Of a DNA stretch of 64,000 bases, positions 9,941 to 18,125 are shown in pieces (positions within the stretch are counted from its first letter, which is position 1; each line of letters begins with the position of its first letter). Source of the DNA: Mesorhizobium sp. ZC-5. GTDB taxonomy: Bacteria > Pseudomonadota > Alphaproteobacteria > Rhizobiales > Rhizobiaceae. The stretch lies in the NCBI RefSeq assembly GCF_025753855.1, contig NZ_JAOWPT010000015.1:62001-126000 (forward strand). The letters run 5' to 3'. Made by a program: the position numbers and the translations under genes. The notes beneath the pieces were generated by a model. That model worked only from the letters and a program-made list of their open reading frames with translations, did no database searches and was not told the DNA's origin.

Positions 9941-10540
9941 CTACTGCTCCTTCTTGAACAAATCCTGGAAGATCAACTGACCCCAGGTGCGACCGCGCGC
10001 GTGCACCAGCGCGCCACCCTCGTTGAGCTTTCCCAGCCTGACGGGTGCGAACCCGAGTTGTTTGGCCAAGGTCGCCACGGGAGCGATCGCGTCCTCGTCG
10101 TCACCAGACAGAAAGACGACCCGGTGGCCGCCCTCGACGATCGGATCGGCAGCAAGCGTGGCCGCAATCAGGTGATTGAACCCTTTGACGAATTTCGCGC
10201 CGGTGAACGCCTTCGCGACGAAGGCGGAGGACAGGAGGCCGTCCATCTCCTCAAGGGGAATCAACGCGTTCATCGCGTCGATGACCGTCTTGCCTTTCCA
10301 GTTCGGGAGGGCCTTCGCAACCTCGCGATGCTCCCCGAACGGGACCGCTAGGATGATCGTGTCGGCCTCGAGTGCATCGCGCAGCGACTTGGCGACGACC
10401 TTGGGTCCGATCGCCCGAGCCTGCGGCGCCAACGCCTCGGGCGGCCGGCGGCTCGCGATGGCCACCTCGATGTTCTTACGGGCAAAGGCCTTGGCAAGAG
10501 CTTGGCCTATTTTGCCGAAGCCGATGATTGCGTAGCTCAT
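9941..10540 (-). CDS. NADPH-dependent F420 reductase-like / NAD(P)-binding oxidoreductase
   Basis: A 199-residue Rossmann protein beginning MSYAIIGFGKIGQALAKAF, the glycine-rich GxGxIG nucleotide-binding loop of the F420-oxidoreductase (NADP-binding) family. IASRR after the second strand suggests an NADP preference. Other family-like blocks are AVPFGEH, DAMNAL and KGFNHL. Such proteins in bacteria without F420 are mostly uncharacterised NADPH-linked reductases. A GGAGAA ribosome site precedes the ATG. It is the last gene of a leftward group behind two SDR genes and belongs to the accessory island. Confidence 0.8.
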   Translation of the reverse strand: MSYAIIGFGKIGQALAKAFARKNIEVAIASRRPPEALAPQARAIGPKVVAKSLRDALEADTIILAVPFGEHREVAKALPNWKGKTVIDAMNALIPLEEMDGLLSSAFVAKAFTGAKFVKGFNHLIAATLAADPIVEGGHRVVFLSGDDEDAIAPVATLAKQLGFAPVRLGKLNEGGALVHARGRTWGQLIFQDLFKKEQ

Positions 10541-10566
10541 GATATTCTCCTTGGTTTTTCGCGCGG

Positions 10567-11334
10567 TCAGAGTTTGTAGCCGCCGCTCGCCTCAATCGTC
10601 TGGCCGGTCACCCAGTGGCCTTGATCAGAAGCCAGGAACGCCACGACGGCGGCAATTTCCGAAGGCTCGCCAAAGCGCCCCAGTGCGATTTCGGCCTCGA
10701 CCGCCTTTACGAGTTCGGGATTCTCCCGGAAGACGGCGTTCGCGTCCGTTCGCGTGTAGCCCGGCGCGACGGCGTTCGCGGTAATTCCGCGCGGCCCCAG
10801 TTCGGATGCGAGCGCATGGGTCAGGTTGTTGATGGCCGCTTTGGCCATCGAGTAAATGGGCGCGGCTGTCACGGGCTTCGTGGCGGCGGCGGAAGAGATG
10901 TTGATGATGCGTCCGCCGTCGGCGAGACGATCCAGAGCGGCCTGAACGATGAAGAAGGGCGCGCGGGCGTAGACCGCGATCAGGGTGTCCCAACTGTCCG
11001 GCGTCGCGTCTTTAAAGCCAACAAAGCCAGAATTGCCGGCGTTGTTGACCAGAATGTCGAGGGACTTGCTTCCGTTGCGCTTGGTGAACTCGTCGCCGAG
11101 TCTCTCGAACAAGGTCGGGACGGTCGCCGGATCGACGAGGTCCGCGTGGATCGCGAACGCAGCGCCTCCAGCTTTCTCGATAGCCGCGACCACCTCGTCT
11201 GCGCCGGATTTGCTGGCGTTGTAGGTCAGCGCGACCGTCGCTCCATCCTTTGCAAGACGTTCGGCGATGGCGCGGCCAATGCCCCGCGATGCCCCGGTAA
11301 CGAGAGCAGTTTTTCCTTTAAGAGGTCGTTCCAT
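10567..11334 (-). CDS. Short-chain dehydrogenase/reductase (SDR)
   Basis: A 255-residue classical SDR. Visible are the cofactor loop TGASRGIG, the NNAG motif (LVNNAGNSGF), a catalytic Ser in NISSAAA, and the catalytic pair in YSMAK. The end (SDQGHWVTGQTIEASGGYKL) is typical of FabG-like SDRs. Arg after the glycine loop and Asn-Ala in YNASK favour NADPH. The substrate is unknown. A ribosome site AGGAAG stands upstream of the start. It lies between another SDR and the NAD(P)-binding oxidoreductase, all leftward, probably one operon. Confidence 0.87.
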   Translation of the reverse strand: MERPLKGKTALVTGASRGIGRAIAERLAKDGATVALTYNASKSGADEVVAAIEKAGGAAFAIHADLVDPATVPTLFERLGDEFTKRNGSKSLDILVNNAGNSGFVGFKDATPDSWDTLIAVYARAPFFIVQAALDRLADGGRIINISSAAATKPVTAAPIYSMAKAAINNLTHALASELGPRGITANAVAPGYTRTDANAVFRENPELVKAVEAEIALGRFGEPSEIAAVVAFLASDQGHWVTGQTIEASGGYKL

Positions 11335-11397
11335 CTGATTTTCTTCCTGGATGTGTGCTTGATCGGGTTACTGGAGTAACCGGCCGGGCGTTGGCCG

Positions 11398-12132
11398 TCA
11401 GAGTTGCGCCAGGCCGCCGTCGACGGCGACTTCGCTGGCGGTCATGAAGCTGCTGTCCGGTGACGCGAGAAAGGCGGCCACCGCTCCGATCTCCGCCGGA
11501 TCAGCCATGCGCTGGAGCGGATTCATCGAGGCGAAGACCTTCATGCCCTCCTCGCCCACTGCTTCCTTCGCGAGTTCCGTCGCCGTCGGTCCGGGCGACA
11601 GCACGTTTACCCGGATGCCGGTGCCTTTCAGGTCCTCCGCCCAGGTCCGCGCGAGGTTGCGCACTGCCGCCTTGCTCGCGCTGTAGGTGCCGAATGCCGG
11701 CGCGCCCGTGGTGCCGGCGCTCGATCCGGTCAGGATGATCGAACCGCCCTGGCCCATCAGCGGCAGCGCCTTCTGGACTGTGAAGATCGTACCCTTCACA
11801 TTGGTGTCGAAGGTTTCGTCAATGTGCTCGGCGGTGATCTCGCCGAGCGGAAGCAAGCTCCCCGTCCCGGCATTGGCGAAGACGATGTCGAGGGTTCCGT
11901 GCTTGGCCTTCACCGCCGCGTAGAGTCGGTCGAGGTCGTCGAGATCGGAGACCGAGCCCTTCACCGCGCGGGCATTGGGCCCGAGTTCGGCCACAGCGGC
12001 ATCGAGCGCTTCCTGGCGGCGACCGAAGATGAAGACGAAGGCGCCCTCTTCGATGAAGCGCTTTGCTGCGGCGAGACCGATGCCGGTGGCGCCGCCTGTG
12101 ATGACTGCAACCTTACCTTCTAGCTTTCCCAT
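11398..12132 (-). CDS. Short-chain dehydrogenase/reductase (SDR)
   Basis: A 244-residue classical SDR: cofactor loop TGGATGIG, NAG motif (FANAGTGSLL), Ser in LTGSSAG and the catalytic YSASK. FGRRQEAL after beta-2 again suggests NADP(H). AAGGAGAAG lies just before the ATG. It is the first gene of the leftward SDR group and is divergent from the LysR gene at 12403; the 270-nt spacer probably holds the shared control region. It is distinct in sequence from the SDR next to it, so this is not a recent tandem duplication. Confidence 0.87.
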   Translation of the reverse strand: MGKLEGKVAVITGGATGIGLAAAKRFIEEGAFVFIFGRRQEALDAAVAELGPNARAVKGSVSDLDDLDRLYAAVKAKHGTLDIVFANAGTGSLLPLGEITAEHIDETFDTNVKGTIFTVQKALPLMGQGGSIILTGSSAGTTGAPAFGTYSASKAAVRNLARTWAEDLKGTGIRVNVLSPGPTATELAKEAVGEEGMKVFASMNPLQRMADPAEIGAVAAFLASPDSSFMTASEVAVDGGLAQL

Positions 12133-12402
12133 GACTTCTCCTTTTCGTGGTGTCGGGACAGCATCTGCCTCCGAGGACCTCGAAATGGGTCCGCGGGCGT
12201 CAGGTGTTCAGTGCGGAAGCGCGCACATCGGTGGTGCGAAATCGATCCGGCCGGACGACTGGCGCCTGCCGCGACGATCGGTGTCCGCCGTTCGGAACTG
12301 GGCGGCGCTCGTCGACATAGGCTATGGATGACCGCCCGTACTGCTGTTCGATGTGCTAGATACGGGCTTTGAAAGGCGCACCCCATGGTGCGGGATTGCA
12401 CC

Positions 12403-13299
12403 ATGATCGACTGGGATGACGTTCGTTACTTTCTTGCCGTCGCGCGTGGTGGCTCGGTCCGCTCCGCCGCCGAGCGCCTCGGAGTGAACCACTCGACCGT
12501 GCTGCGGCGGATCGCTCAACTCGAGGAACGCCTCGGGGCGCAGATGTTCGAAAAGCTACCCTCGGGCTACCGCCTGACGGCTGCGGGCGAGGAGGTCCTC
12601 GAGTTCGCGGAGCAGATGGAGGCGTCGTCGAACCGGCTGGAGACGCGAATCTTCGGGCGCGACCAGGGCGTACGCGGACCCTTGCGGGTGACACTGGCGC
12701 CGACCCTCGCGACGCATTTGCTCATGCCCGACTTCGCCGAGTTTGCGCGTCAGCATCCGGAAATCGAGATGGAAATCTTGTCGTCCGGCGAGCTGGCAAA
12801 TCTGACCAACCGAGAGGCCGACGTGGCGATCCGCGTCGTTTACGATCGCAAAACACTGCCGCTCAATCTTCACGGACTGAAGGGACCGGAGCTGTTCGGC
12901 GGCGTCTACATGTCCCGCGATCGACTGGCCGCGTGGCGTGCGGGTGCGCCTGATCCCGTCCGGTGGATCGTCATAAGCATTCATGGCATCCCGGACTGGG
13001 CCCGCGAGGGTGAGGTTCGTACAACGGGGGTTCCGTTCAGGACCACGGACGGCGAGGCGCAGATCGCAGCGGTACGGCAAGGGCTCGGGATGACGACACT
13101 GTCGTGCTTCGTCGGAGATGCCGACCCCCTCCTGGTGAGGGTGCCGGGCACCGACCTGCACATGCATGGAACGCTCTGGCTTCTGACGCAGGGGGAGACA
13201 CGCAAGACGAAGCGCGTGCGGCTCTTCACCGAGTTCATATCCCGCAGGCTCGCCGCGTACGCGCCGCTTCTCGCGGGGCTGTCTGTATCGGGCGAGTGA
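12403..13299 (+). CDS. LysR-family transcriptional regulator
   Basis: A 298-residue LysR protein. The N-terminal winged HTH runs over about residues 1-60 (WDDVRYFLAVARGGSVRSAA, then HSTVLRRIAQLEERLG). The effector-binding domain follows from about residue 90 (RGPLRVTLAPTLATHLL). ATG 12403 is chosen since LysR proteins start just before the first helix; an upstream ATG at 12385 is also in frame. Being divergent from the SDR group, it most likely controls those genes. The inducer is unknown. Confidence 0.88.
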   Translation: MIDWDDVRYFLAVARGGSVRSAAERLGVNHSTVLRRIAQLEERLGAQMFEKLPSGYRLTAAGEEVLEFAEQMEASSNRLETRIFGRDQGVRGPLRVTLAPTLATHLLMPDFAEFARQHPEIEMEILSSGELANLTNREADVAIRVVYDRKTLPLNLHGLKGPELFGGVYMSRDRLAAWRAGAPDPVRWIVISIHGIPDWAREGEVRTTGVPFRTTDGEAQIAAVRQGLGMTTLSCFVGDADPLLVRVPGTDLHMHGTLWLLTQGETRKTKRVRLFTEFISRRLAAYAPLLAGLSVSGE

Positions 13300-13386
13300 C
13301 GCACAGCAGGTCGCCGGCGACGCATGCAGGAGCGTGATCGGGCAGGCGAAGGGTCCTTACCTGTCTCGACTCTATTGGCGGATGGT

Positions 13387-13962
13387 TCAGCTTGGCAGTC
13401 TGGCACCGCTTTGCTCGACAACAGACGGCGATTCGATGCCTCCATCGAGCGCAAAACGCTCGCAGTGCTCGCCGTCGGACTCATCGATGAAGCTCTCGAT
13501 ATGTTTGAAGCCGAGCTTCGCCAATATCCGCAGCGACGCGAAATTGCGCGCCACCGCCTCGGCCGTCACCTGTTCAAGCGCCAGGGTTTCAAAGGCATAG
13601 CGGACGACTTCGCGCGCCGCCTCGCTGCCCAGTCCGTTCCCCCAAAGCGCACGCGCCAGCACAAATCCCAGTGCGGCTGCCTTGGCGTCGGTTGCGTCGA
13701 AGGACAGGGTTACCGTCCCGATCGCGTCCGCTACTCCTGCCTGGTCTATGGACCACTTGATCGCCTTGCCGTCAGCGAACCGCTGACGCGAACGGGCGAT
13801 CCATCGCTCGCCTGCGCTTATGTCGTCGGGAACAGGATCGCCGGCAAGCGAGGCGGATTCGACATCCGTCGTGCGCGCAAACCATGCCGGGATATCCCGT
13901 TCGCTCGGCGCCCGAAGCACGAGCCTTGGTGTCGTGAGCCTGGGAAATCGGACTGCTTCCAT
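13387..13962 (-). CDS. GNAT-family N-acetyltransferase (RimJ/RimL-like)
   Basis: A 191-residue acetyltransferase of the RimJ/RimL type, beginning MEAVRFPRLTTPRLVLRAP. The acetyl-CoA binding loop is RALWGNGLGSEAAREVV. The following NFASLRILAKLGFKHIES is the usual motif B region (N-x-S-x-R-x-L-x-K-x-G-F). These enzymes acetylate protein N-termini or small amines; the substrate is not predictable. A TTG-started form from 13992 would add ten residues. The gene stands between two regulators and has a 34-bp repeat just upstream. Confidence 0.83.
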   Translation of the reverse strand: MEAVRFPRLTTPRLVLRAPSERDIPAWFARTTDVESASLAGDPVPDDISAGERWIARSRQRFADGKAIKWSIDQAGVADAIGTVTLSFDATDAKAAALGFVLARALWGNGLGSEAAREVVRYAFETLALEQVTAEAVARNFASLRILAKLGFKHIESFIDESDGEHCERFALDGGIESPSVVEQSGARLPS

Positions 13963-14022
13963 GGGAGCATTTTCGACCTGAGGCGGCGCCAATGCAACGG
14001 CGCTGGCAGGCCGCGTCTGCCA

Positions 14023-14056
14023 CCACCCTTTCCGGAAATTCGAGCTGACCCGCCGC
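14023..14056 (+). repeat. 34-bp direct repeat, copy 1
   Basis: This stretch contains the 10-bp palindrome TTTCCGGAAA followed by a CTGACCCGCCGC tail. It recurs in the same orientation at 18040-18073 with 2 mismatches. It lies between the GNAT and LysR genes. It may be a solo end of a mobile element or a dispersed intergenic repeat. Confidence 0.75.
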
Positions 14057-14079
14057 TTATTCCATGGCGTCGCATCACT

Positions 14080-14973
14080 TTAGCGACCGGCACCCTCAAG
14101 GCGTGGATCCTGTTCCAGGCACTCGATCAGCAATTCGGTGAGGACCTGTATTTTCCGTGCGGGGTACTGGCCCGGCGGGCGCACGACATAGACGCCCGCT
14201 GGCGGTGGTGGATGGCGTGTCATGACTGCAACCAGCGCGCCGGAGGCCACATAGTCGTCGGTGAGGCAATCGGGCAGCCAGGCGATGCCGAGTCCCGCTG
14301 CCGCGGCGACGGCGAGAGCTGTGCCGTTGTCGGCCTTGAAGCGCCCCTGCGGCTGAACCGTGGCGATCCTGTCGCCATTGGTGACCTGCCAGGATTCGGT
14401 TCCCTGCATGAGGGCTTCATGTGCGACCAGTTCCTCCGGTGTCTCAGGGGAACCATGCCCTTCGATATAGTGGGGGCTTGCGACGAACTTCCCGTGGAGC
14501 GGCCCGACGCGTCTCGCGATCAGGTTGGAGTCCGGCAGGTAGCCAACCCTGATTGAGCAATCGAACCCCTCCGCGATGAGATCGACGAAGCGATCGCTGT
14601 AGGAGGTATGGACGTGGAGCAGGGGGTGGCGTCGCGCCATTTCCGCGAGCACGGGAGCGAATTGGGTTGGGCCGAAGGAGAGCGGCACGGCAATTCGCAA
14701 GCGGCCGCGAAGGTCACCGGCGGGCAGGATCGTTTCCCTGGCCACTTCGATCTCCGCGACGACCTTGGCTGCATGGTCTCGAAACGTGACGCCGGCTTCC
14801 GTGAGAGCGGCGCCGCGGGTGGTTCGTGCAACAAGCTGGACGCCCAGTTCCGCTTCGAGCCGGGCGAGCCGCCGGCTGACGATCGACTTGGAGACGCCGA
14901 GCCGGCGGGCGGCGGGCGAGACGCCGCCCGCATCGGCAACTTCCACGAACGTCTCCAGTTCTTCGATGTCCAT
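14080..14973 (-). CDS. LysR-family transcriptional regulator
   Basis: A 297-residue LysR regulator starting MDIEELETFVEVADAGGVSP, with the HTH over about residues 15-40 (AARRLGVSKSIVSRRLARLE) and a C-terminal substrate domain. The frame is open to 15060, but the extra N-terminal residues do not resemble the family. It is divergent from the isochorismatase-like gene at 15130, with a 156-nt spacer: the classic arrangement for a LysR regulator and its target. It resembles the CrgA/AaeR-type subgroup used for small oxidoreductases and hydrolases. Confidence 0.88.
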   Translation of the reverse strand: MDIEELETFVEVADAGGVSPAARRLGVSKSIVSRRLARLEAELGVQLVARTTRGAALTEAGVTFRDHAAKVVAEIEVARETILPAGDLRGRLRIAVPLSFGPTQFAPVLAEMARRHPLLHVHTSYSDRFVDLIAEGFDCSIRVGYLPDSNLIARRVGPLHGKFVASPHYIEGHGSPETPEELVAHEALMQGTESWQVTNGDRIATVQPQGRFKADNGTALAVAAAAGLGIAWLPDCLTDDYVASGALVAVMTRHPPPPAGVYVVRPPGQYPARKIQVLTELLIECLEQDPRLEGAGR

Positions 14974-15129
14974 TCCAGCGTTCCCCGTTTGGCGACACAG
15001 TTTGCCATGGAAGGGCACTATCGCATCATGAGAGGGAACGGCAATGTCCGTTTCAGGCAACGTCGCCCCTGGCGCATGTCTCCCCTGAAAAACCAGTGCC
15101 GCTCACAAACGGCAGCAAAGGATGCAACA

Positions 15130-15783
15130 ATGACCTTTCGCAACGGCCTCGATTCGCTTCTTCGTCCAGAAGACTCGGTCCTCGTCCTGATTGACCACCA
15201 GCCCTACCAGCTCGCGAACCTGAACAGCCACGATCCGCAAGCCGTGGTCAACCTCACGACCGCGCTGGCGAAGCTGGCAAAAGCCTTCGATGTTCCGACC
15301 ATTCTCACCAGCGTGATCGCGGCGCGCGGTGGACTTCTCTTTAAGCAGATCACCGACGTATTTCCGGACCAGGAAGTCATTGATCGCACGTGGGTGAACA
15401 CCTGGCAGGACGAGAATGTGGTGAACGTCGTCAAGGCGACCGGCCGCAAGCAGCTGATCATCGCCGGCCTGTGGACCGAGGTCTGCGTCGCAATGCCTGT
15501 GATCCAGGCCGCCGGCGAAGGCTGGGACGTGACCGTGATCACCGACGCGTCGGGCGGCATTTCGAAGGAGTCTCACGAAGTTGCCATCCAGCGAATGATC
15601 GCGGCCGGCGCGAACGTGATGACCGTGATGGCGCTCGCTGGCGAATGGCAACGCGATTGGGCGCGCACCGAGCATGTTGAGGAGCTGACCGAGATTCTCA
15701 TCCAGCACTTCGGCGGCAGCGGCATCGCGTATCTTTGGGAGCAGCAGCTGCTCAACACGCCGGTGCCGAGCAGCGCAGGCTGA
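15130..15783 (+). CDS. Isochorismatase-family cysteine hydrolase (YcaC-like)
   Basis: A 217-residue cysteine hydrolase. Catalytic Asp22 is in VLIDHQPYQ and nucleophile Cys119 in TEVCVAMP, preceded by the family's ALWTE-like loop (IIAGLWTEVC). Length and C-terminal WQRDWAR resemble YcaC-type hydrolases rather than true isochorismatases. Substrate unknown, possibly an amide or hydroxamate. The open frame extends back to 14608, but that part is antisense to the LysR gene and is not protein-like; ATG 15130 gives the normal family N-terminus. The gene ends abutting the SPOR-gene remnant. Confidence 0.87.
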   Translation: MTFRNGLDSLLRPEDSVLVLIDHQPYQLANLNSHDPQAVVNLTTALAKLAKAFDVPTILTSVIAARGGLLFKQITDVFPDQEVIDRTWVNTWQDENVVNVVKATGRKQLIIAGLWTEVCVAMPVIQAAGEGWDVTVITDASGGISKESHEVAIQRMIAAGANVMTVMALAGEWQRDWARTEHVEELTEILIQHFGGSGIAYLWEQQLLNTPVPSSAG

Positions 15784-15907
15784 TCTGAAGTCCGCCGGCA
15801 AGGGCGCCTTCTGGCGCGTCCGCGTGCCGACCGGCTCGCGCAACGACGCCATCTCGCTCGGCGAAAGCGACAAGGCCGCCGGCGGCAACTGCTTCGTCTC
15901 GAAGTAA
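15784..15907 (+). pseudogene. Remnant of SPOR-domain gene (3' end only)
   Basis: From 15797 to 15907 the sequence reads GKGAFWRVRVPTGSRND and on to NCFVSK-stop, matching the last 37 codons of the gene at 6189-9842 with 9 nucleotide differences. Four residues differ (T to A, A to T, C to G, Y to D). There is no start or upstream part, so it cannot be a functional gene. A hairpin like the SPOR terminator follows. It looks like the far end of an insertion that used, or copied, the SPOR 3' end. Confidence 0.85.
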
Positions 15908-15926
15908 CTGGCAGCAGATCGTTTTT

Positions 15927-15958
15927 AGTCGGGGCGCGGCGCAAGCCGCGCCCCGACT
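15927..15958 (+). terminator. GC-rich hairpin after the SPOR remnant
   Basis: A perfect 14-bp stem (AGTCGGGGCGCGGC and complement, loop GCAA) sits where the intact SPOR gene has its terminator, and the ATCGTTTT run before it is shared with the intact copy. The 3' side has only ATAGTTTC, so termination may be weak. It can also separate the convergent LysR gene at 15995. Confidence 0.6.
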
Positions 15959-15994
15959 ATAGTTTCGATGTGCCACTGACATGCCCTACGGAAT

Positions 15995-16870
15995 TCACGA
16001 CCACCCGTAACGCTCGATGAGCACGCGGAGCTGTCGCAGCGCCGCCGCCGTTCCCGACCCCGAGATCGACTGGAATGCGACCGTGCGCGACAAATCCAGC
16101 GTATCGACCGGGCGCAATGTCAGGCCGTCCACGATTGCCGAGCGCTCGGGTAGCATGCAAACGCCGGCGCCCTCCGCCACGGCCTGCTGAATCAAATCCT
16201 CCCGTTCGGATCTGAGCCGTGGGATCATGATGATCGCGCGCTCATGCAAATGGTTTTGCACGCGCGTGCGGAATTCGCATTGGAGCCGATCGAGGTAAGG
16301 CTGTTCCGACAGGTCCGAAAGCGAAACCGAGCCCTGGCTTGCTAGGTTGTGACCTTGCGCCATCGCCAGCAACAGTCGCTCGCCAAACATTTCGACGGTG
16401 GCGATTTTGGCGCTTCCGGCTGTCGGATCCGTGCAGAAGCACCCATCAATTTGGCCGCTGAGGAGGCGCTCCATGCCCTCGTCGCGCGTGATCGGCTGGA
16501 GAACCAGTTCGAGCATCGGCATCTGTCGAAGGGCGTGCGAGACGAACCCGGTGATCAGCGCCGGCGCGATGGTGTTCACGATGCCCAGCGTCAGATTTTC
16601 ACGCCGGCCGCGAACCCGGTTGAGGGATATCGCCCGAACCCGCTGCTCGCGGTCCGCGATCGCAGCGAATTCGGATCGTATGTCGCGGCCAAGTGCTGTC
16701 AGGCGACTATCTTTTCCATCGCGATAGACCAGCGTTCCGCCCAGCTCTCGTTCGAGCCGCTGTATCGCTCGGGTGAGCGTTGGCTGGGACACTCCGCTCC
16801 GCATGGCCGCTTCGGTGAAGTTGAGGGTGTCCGCCAGGTTCAGGAAATATCGAATCTGGTTGAGTTCCAT
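15995..16870 (-). CDS. LysR-family transcriptional regulator
   Basis: A 291-residue LysR regulator: MELNQIRYFLNLADTLNFTE starts the winged HTH, with SQPTLTRAIQRLERELGG as recognition and linker helices. The effector domain follows. GAAGGAAG precedes the ATG. It is divergent from the MDR dehydrogenase gene at 17091, which is its likely target. It is the third LysR gene in 4.5 kb, and its sequence is clearly different from the other two. Confidence 0.88.
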   Translation of the reverse strand: MELNQIRYFLNLADTLNFTEAAMRSGVSQPTLTRAIQRLERELGGTLVYRDGKDSRLTALGRDIRSEFAAIADREQRVRAISLNRVRGRRENLTLGIVNTIAPALITGFVSHALRQMPMLELVLQPITRDEGMERLLSGQIDGCFCTDPTAGSAKIATVEMFGERLLLAMAQGHNLASQGSVSLSDLSEQPYLDRLQCEFRTRVQNHLHERAIIMIPRLRSEREDLIQQAVAEGAGVCMLPERSAIVDGLTLRPVDTLDLSRTVAFQSISGSGTAAALRQLRVLIERYGWS

Positions 16871-17090
16871 CGTTCTTCCTTCACCGCTCCTCGAGCGCTG
16901 CCTTCAGGCCCGGCAGGCGCTTCGCCCGCAGCATTACCGACCCGTATTGAAACTATACAAGCCAGCTATTGGAAATTTTCGTTCCGCGCTGCGACAACTG
17001 AGATCGTCGACGAACGCTCCGGTTCGCTGCCCGTACCCGCCAGCAACCGGCGGTCCACCAAAGCGACAAACGGTCGAGGAGGCAATTCCG

Positions 17091-18008
17091 ATGAAAGCAA
17101 TCGTGGTAACGGATCAGGCCGCAGGTACGGCCGGGATGAAACTGGTGGAGCGGCCTGAGCCGCAGGCGGCGATAAACGACGTCGTGGTTCAGGTTTATGC
17201 GGCGGGATTTGTCAACACCGAACTGGAGTGGCCGTCGACCTGGGCCGATCGCCGCGACCATGACCGAACACCGTCGATCCCTGGGCACGAAGTCGCCGGC
17301 GTCGTCACCGCGCTCGGCTATGGCACCACGGGGCTGTCGGTGGGACAGCGGGTGTTCGGCCTCGCAGACTGGCATCGCGACGGCACACTGGCGGAGTATG
17401 TAGCCATGGAGGCCCGCAACCTCGCGCCGCTGCCGGGCGATGTCGACTTCACGGTGGGCGCGAGCCTGCCGATCTCGGGCCTGACCGCGTGGCAGGGACT
17501 GTTTCAGCACGGTCGCCTTCAGGCGGGGCAGAGCGTGCTTGCGCACGGCGCGGCCGGCGCAGTCGGTTCTATGGTGGCGCAGCTCGCACGAGAGGCCGGC
17601 GCCTATGTCATCGGCACCGGACGCGCCGCCGACCGTCAGAAGGCGCTCGACTTCGGCGCGAATGAATTCGTCGACCTTGAAACCGACGCCTTGGAAGACG
17701 TCGGCGGAGTCGATCTGGTGTTCGATGTCATAGGCGGCGACATCCAGAAGCGGTCCGCGGCTCTGATCCGAGCCGGAGGTATGCTGGTGACCGTCGTCGG
17801 ACCGGCCGAGTCGCGGCCCACGGACGGCCTGGCGGTTGACTTCGTCGTCGAGTCCGATCGTGCCCAACTGAGCGAGATCGTCCAGCGGGTGCGGGACGGG
17901 CGACTGCGGACGAACATCGGCAAAGTCTCCGCCCTCGACGATGCCGTCGCCACCTTCAACTCGACCGAGCGACGCGCCGGGAAGGCGGTCATCCGCGTTC
18001 GGCCGTGA
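17091..18008 (+). CDS. MDR-family NADPH:quinone oxidoreductase / zinc-less alcohol dehydrogenase
   Basis: A 305-residue medium-chain dehydrogenase. The N-terminal GroES-like domain holds IPGHEVAGVV and LSVGQRVFG. The Rossmann part has LAHGAAGAVGSMVAQLA, the AAGAVG nucleotide-binding loop of quinone-oxidoreductase-type members. The zinc cysteines of classical alcohol dehydrogenases are missing, so it is probably a zinc-less NADPH-linked reductase. A strong AGGAGG site lies 8 nt before ATG 17091; the open frame upstream is antisense to the LysR gene. Last gene of the island. Confidence 0.87.
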   Translation: MKAIVVTDQAAGTAGMKLVERPEPQAAINDVVVQVYAAGFVNTELEWPSTWADRRDHDRTPSIPGHEVAGVVTALGYGTTGLSVGQRVFGLADWHRDGTLAEYVAMEARNLAPLPGDVDFTVGASLPISGLTAWQGLFQHGRLQAGQSVLAHGAAGAVGSMVAQLAREAGAYVIGTGRAADRQKALDFGANEFVDLETDALEDVGGVDLVFDVIGGDIQKRSAALIRAGGMLVTVVGPAESRPTDGLAVDFVVESDRAQLSEIVQRVRDGRLRTNIGKVSALDDAVATFNSTERRAGKAVIRVRP

Positions 18009-18039
18009 GTACTCGGCGACTGAATAGGGGATTGGCTAC

Positions 18040-18073
18040 CCACCCTTTCCGGAAATTCAACCTGACCCGCCGC
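18040..18073 (+). repeat. 34-bp direct repeat, copy 2
   Basis: This is the partner of 14023-14056 (32 of 34 positions identical, same orientation). It lies between the end of the accessory island and nagZ, so it is close to the right island boundary. Confidence 0.75.
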
Positions 18074-18125
18074 CCATTTCCCGTAACAGGTGCGCAAATC
18101 CGCGCTTCGCGCTAGAATCGGCGTC

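Noticed and set aside
14608-15129. N-terminal extension of the isochorismatase-like gene by 174 codons.
   Set aside because: The extra part is antisense to the LysR gene and does not resemble any hydrolase domain.
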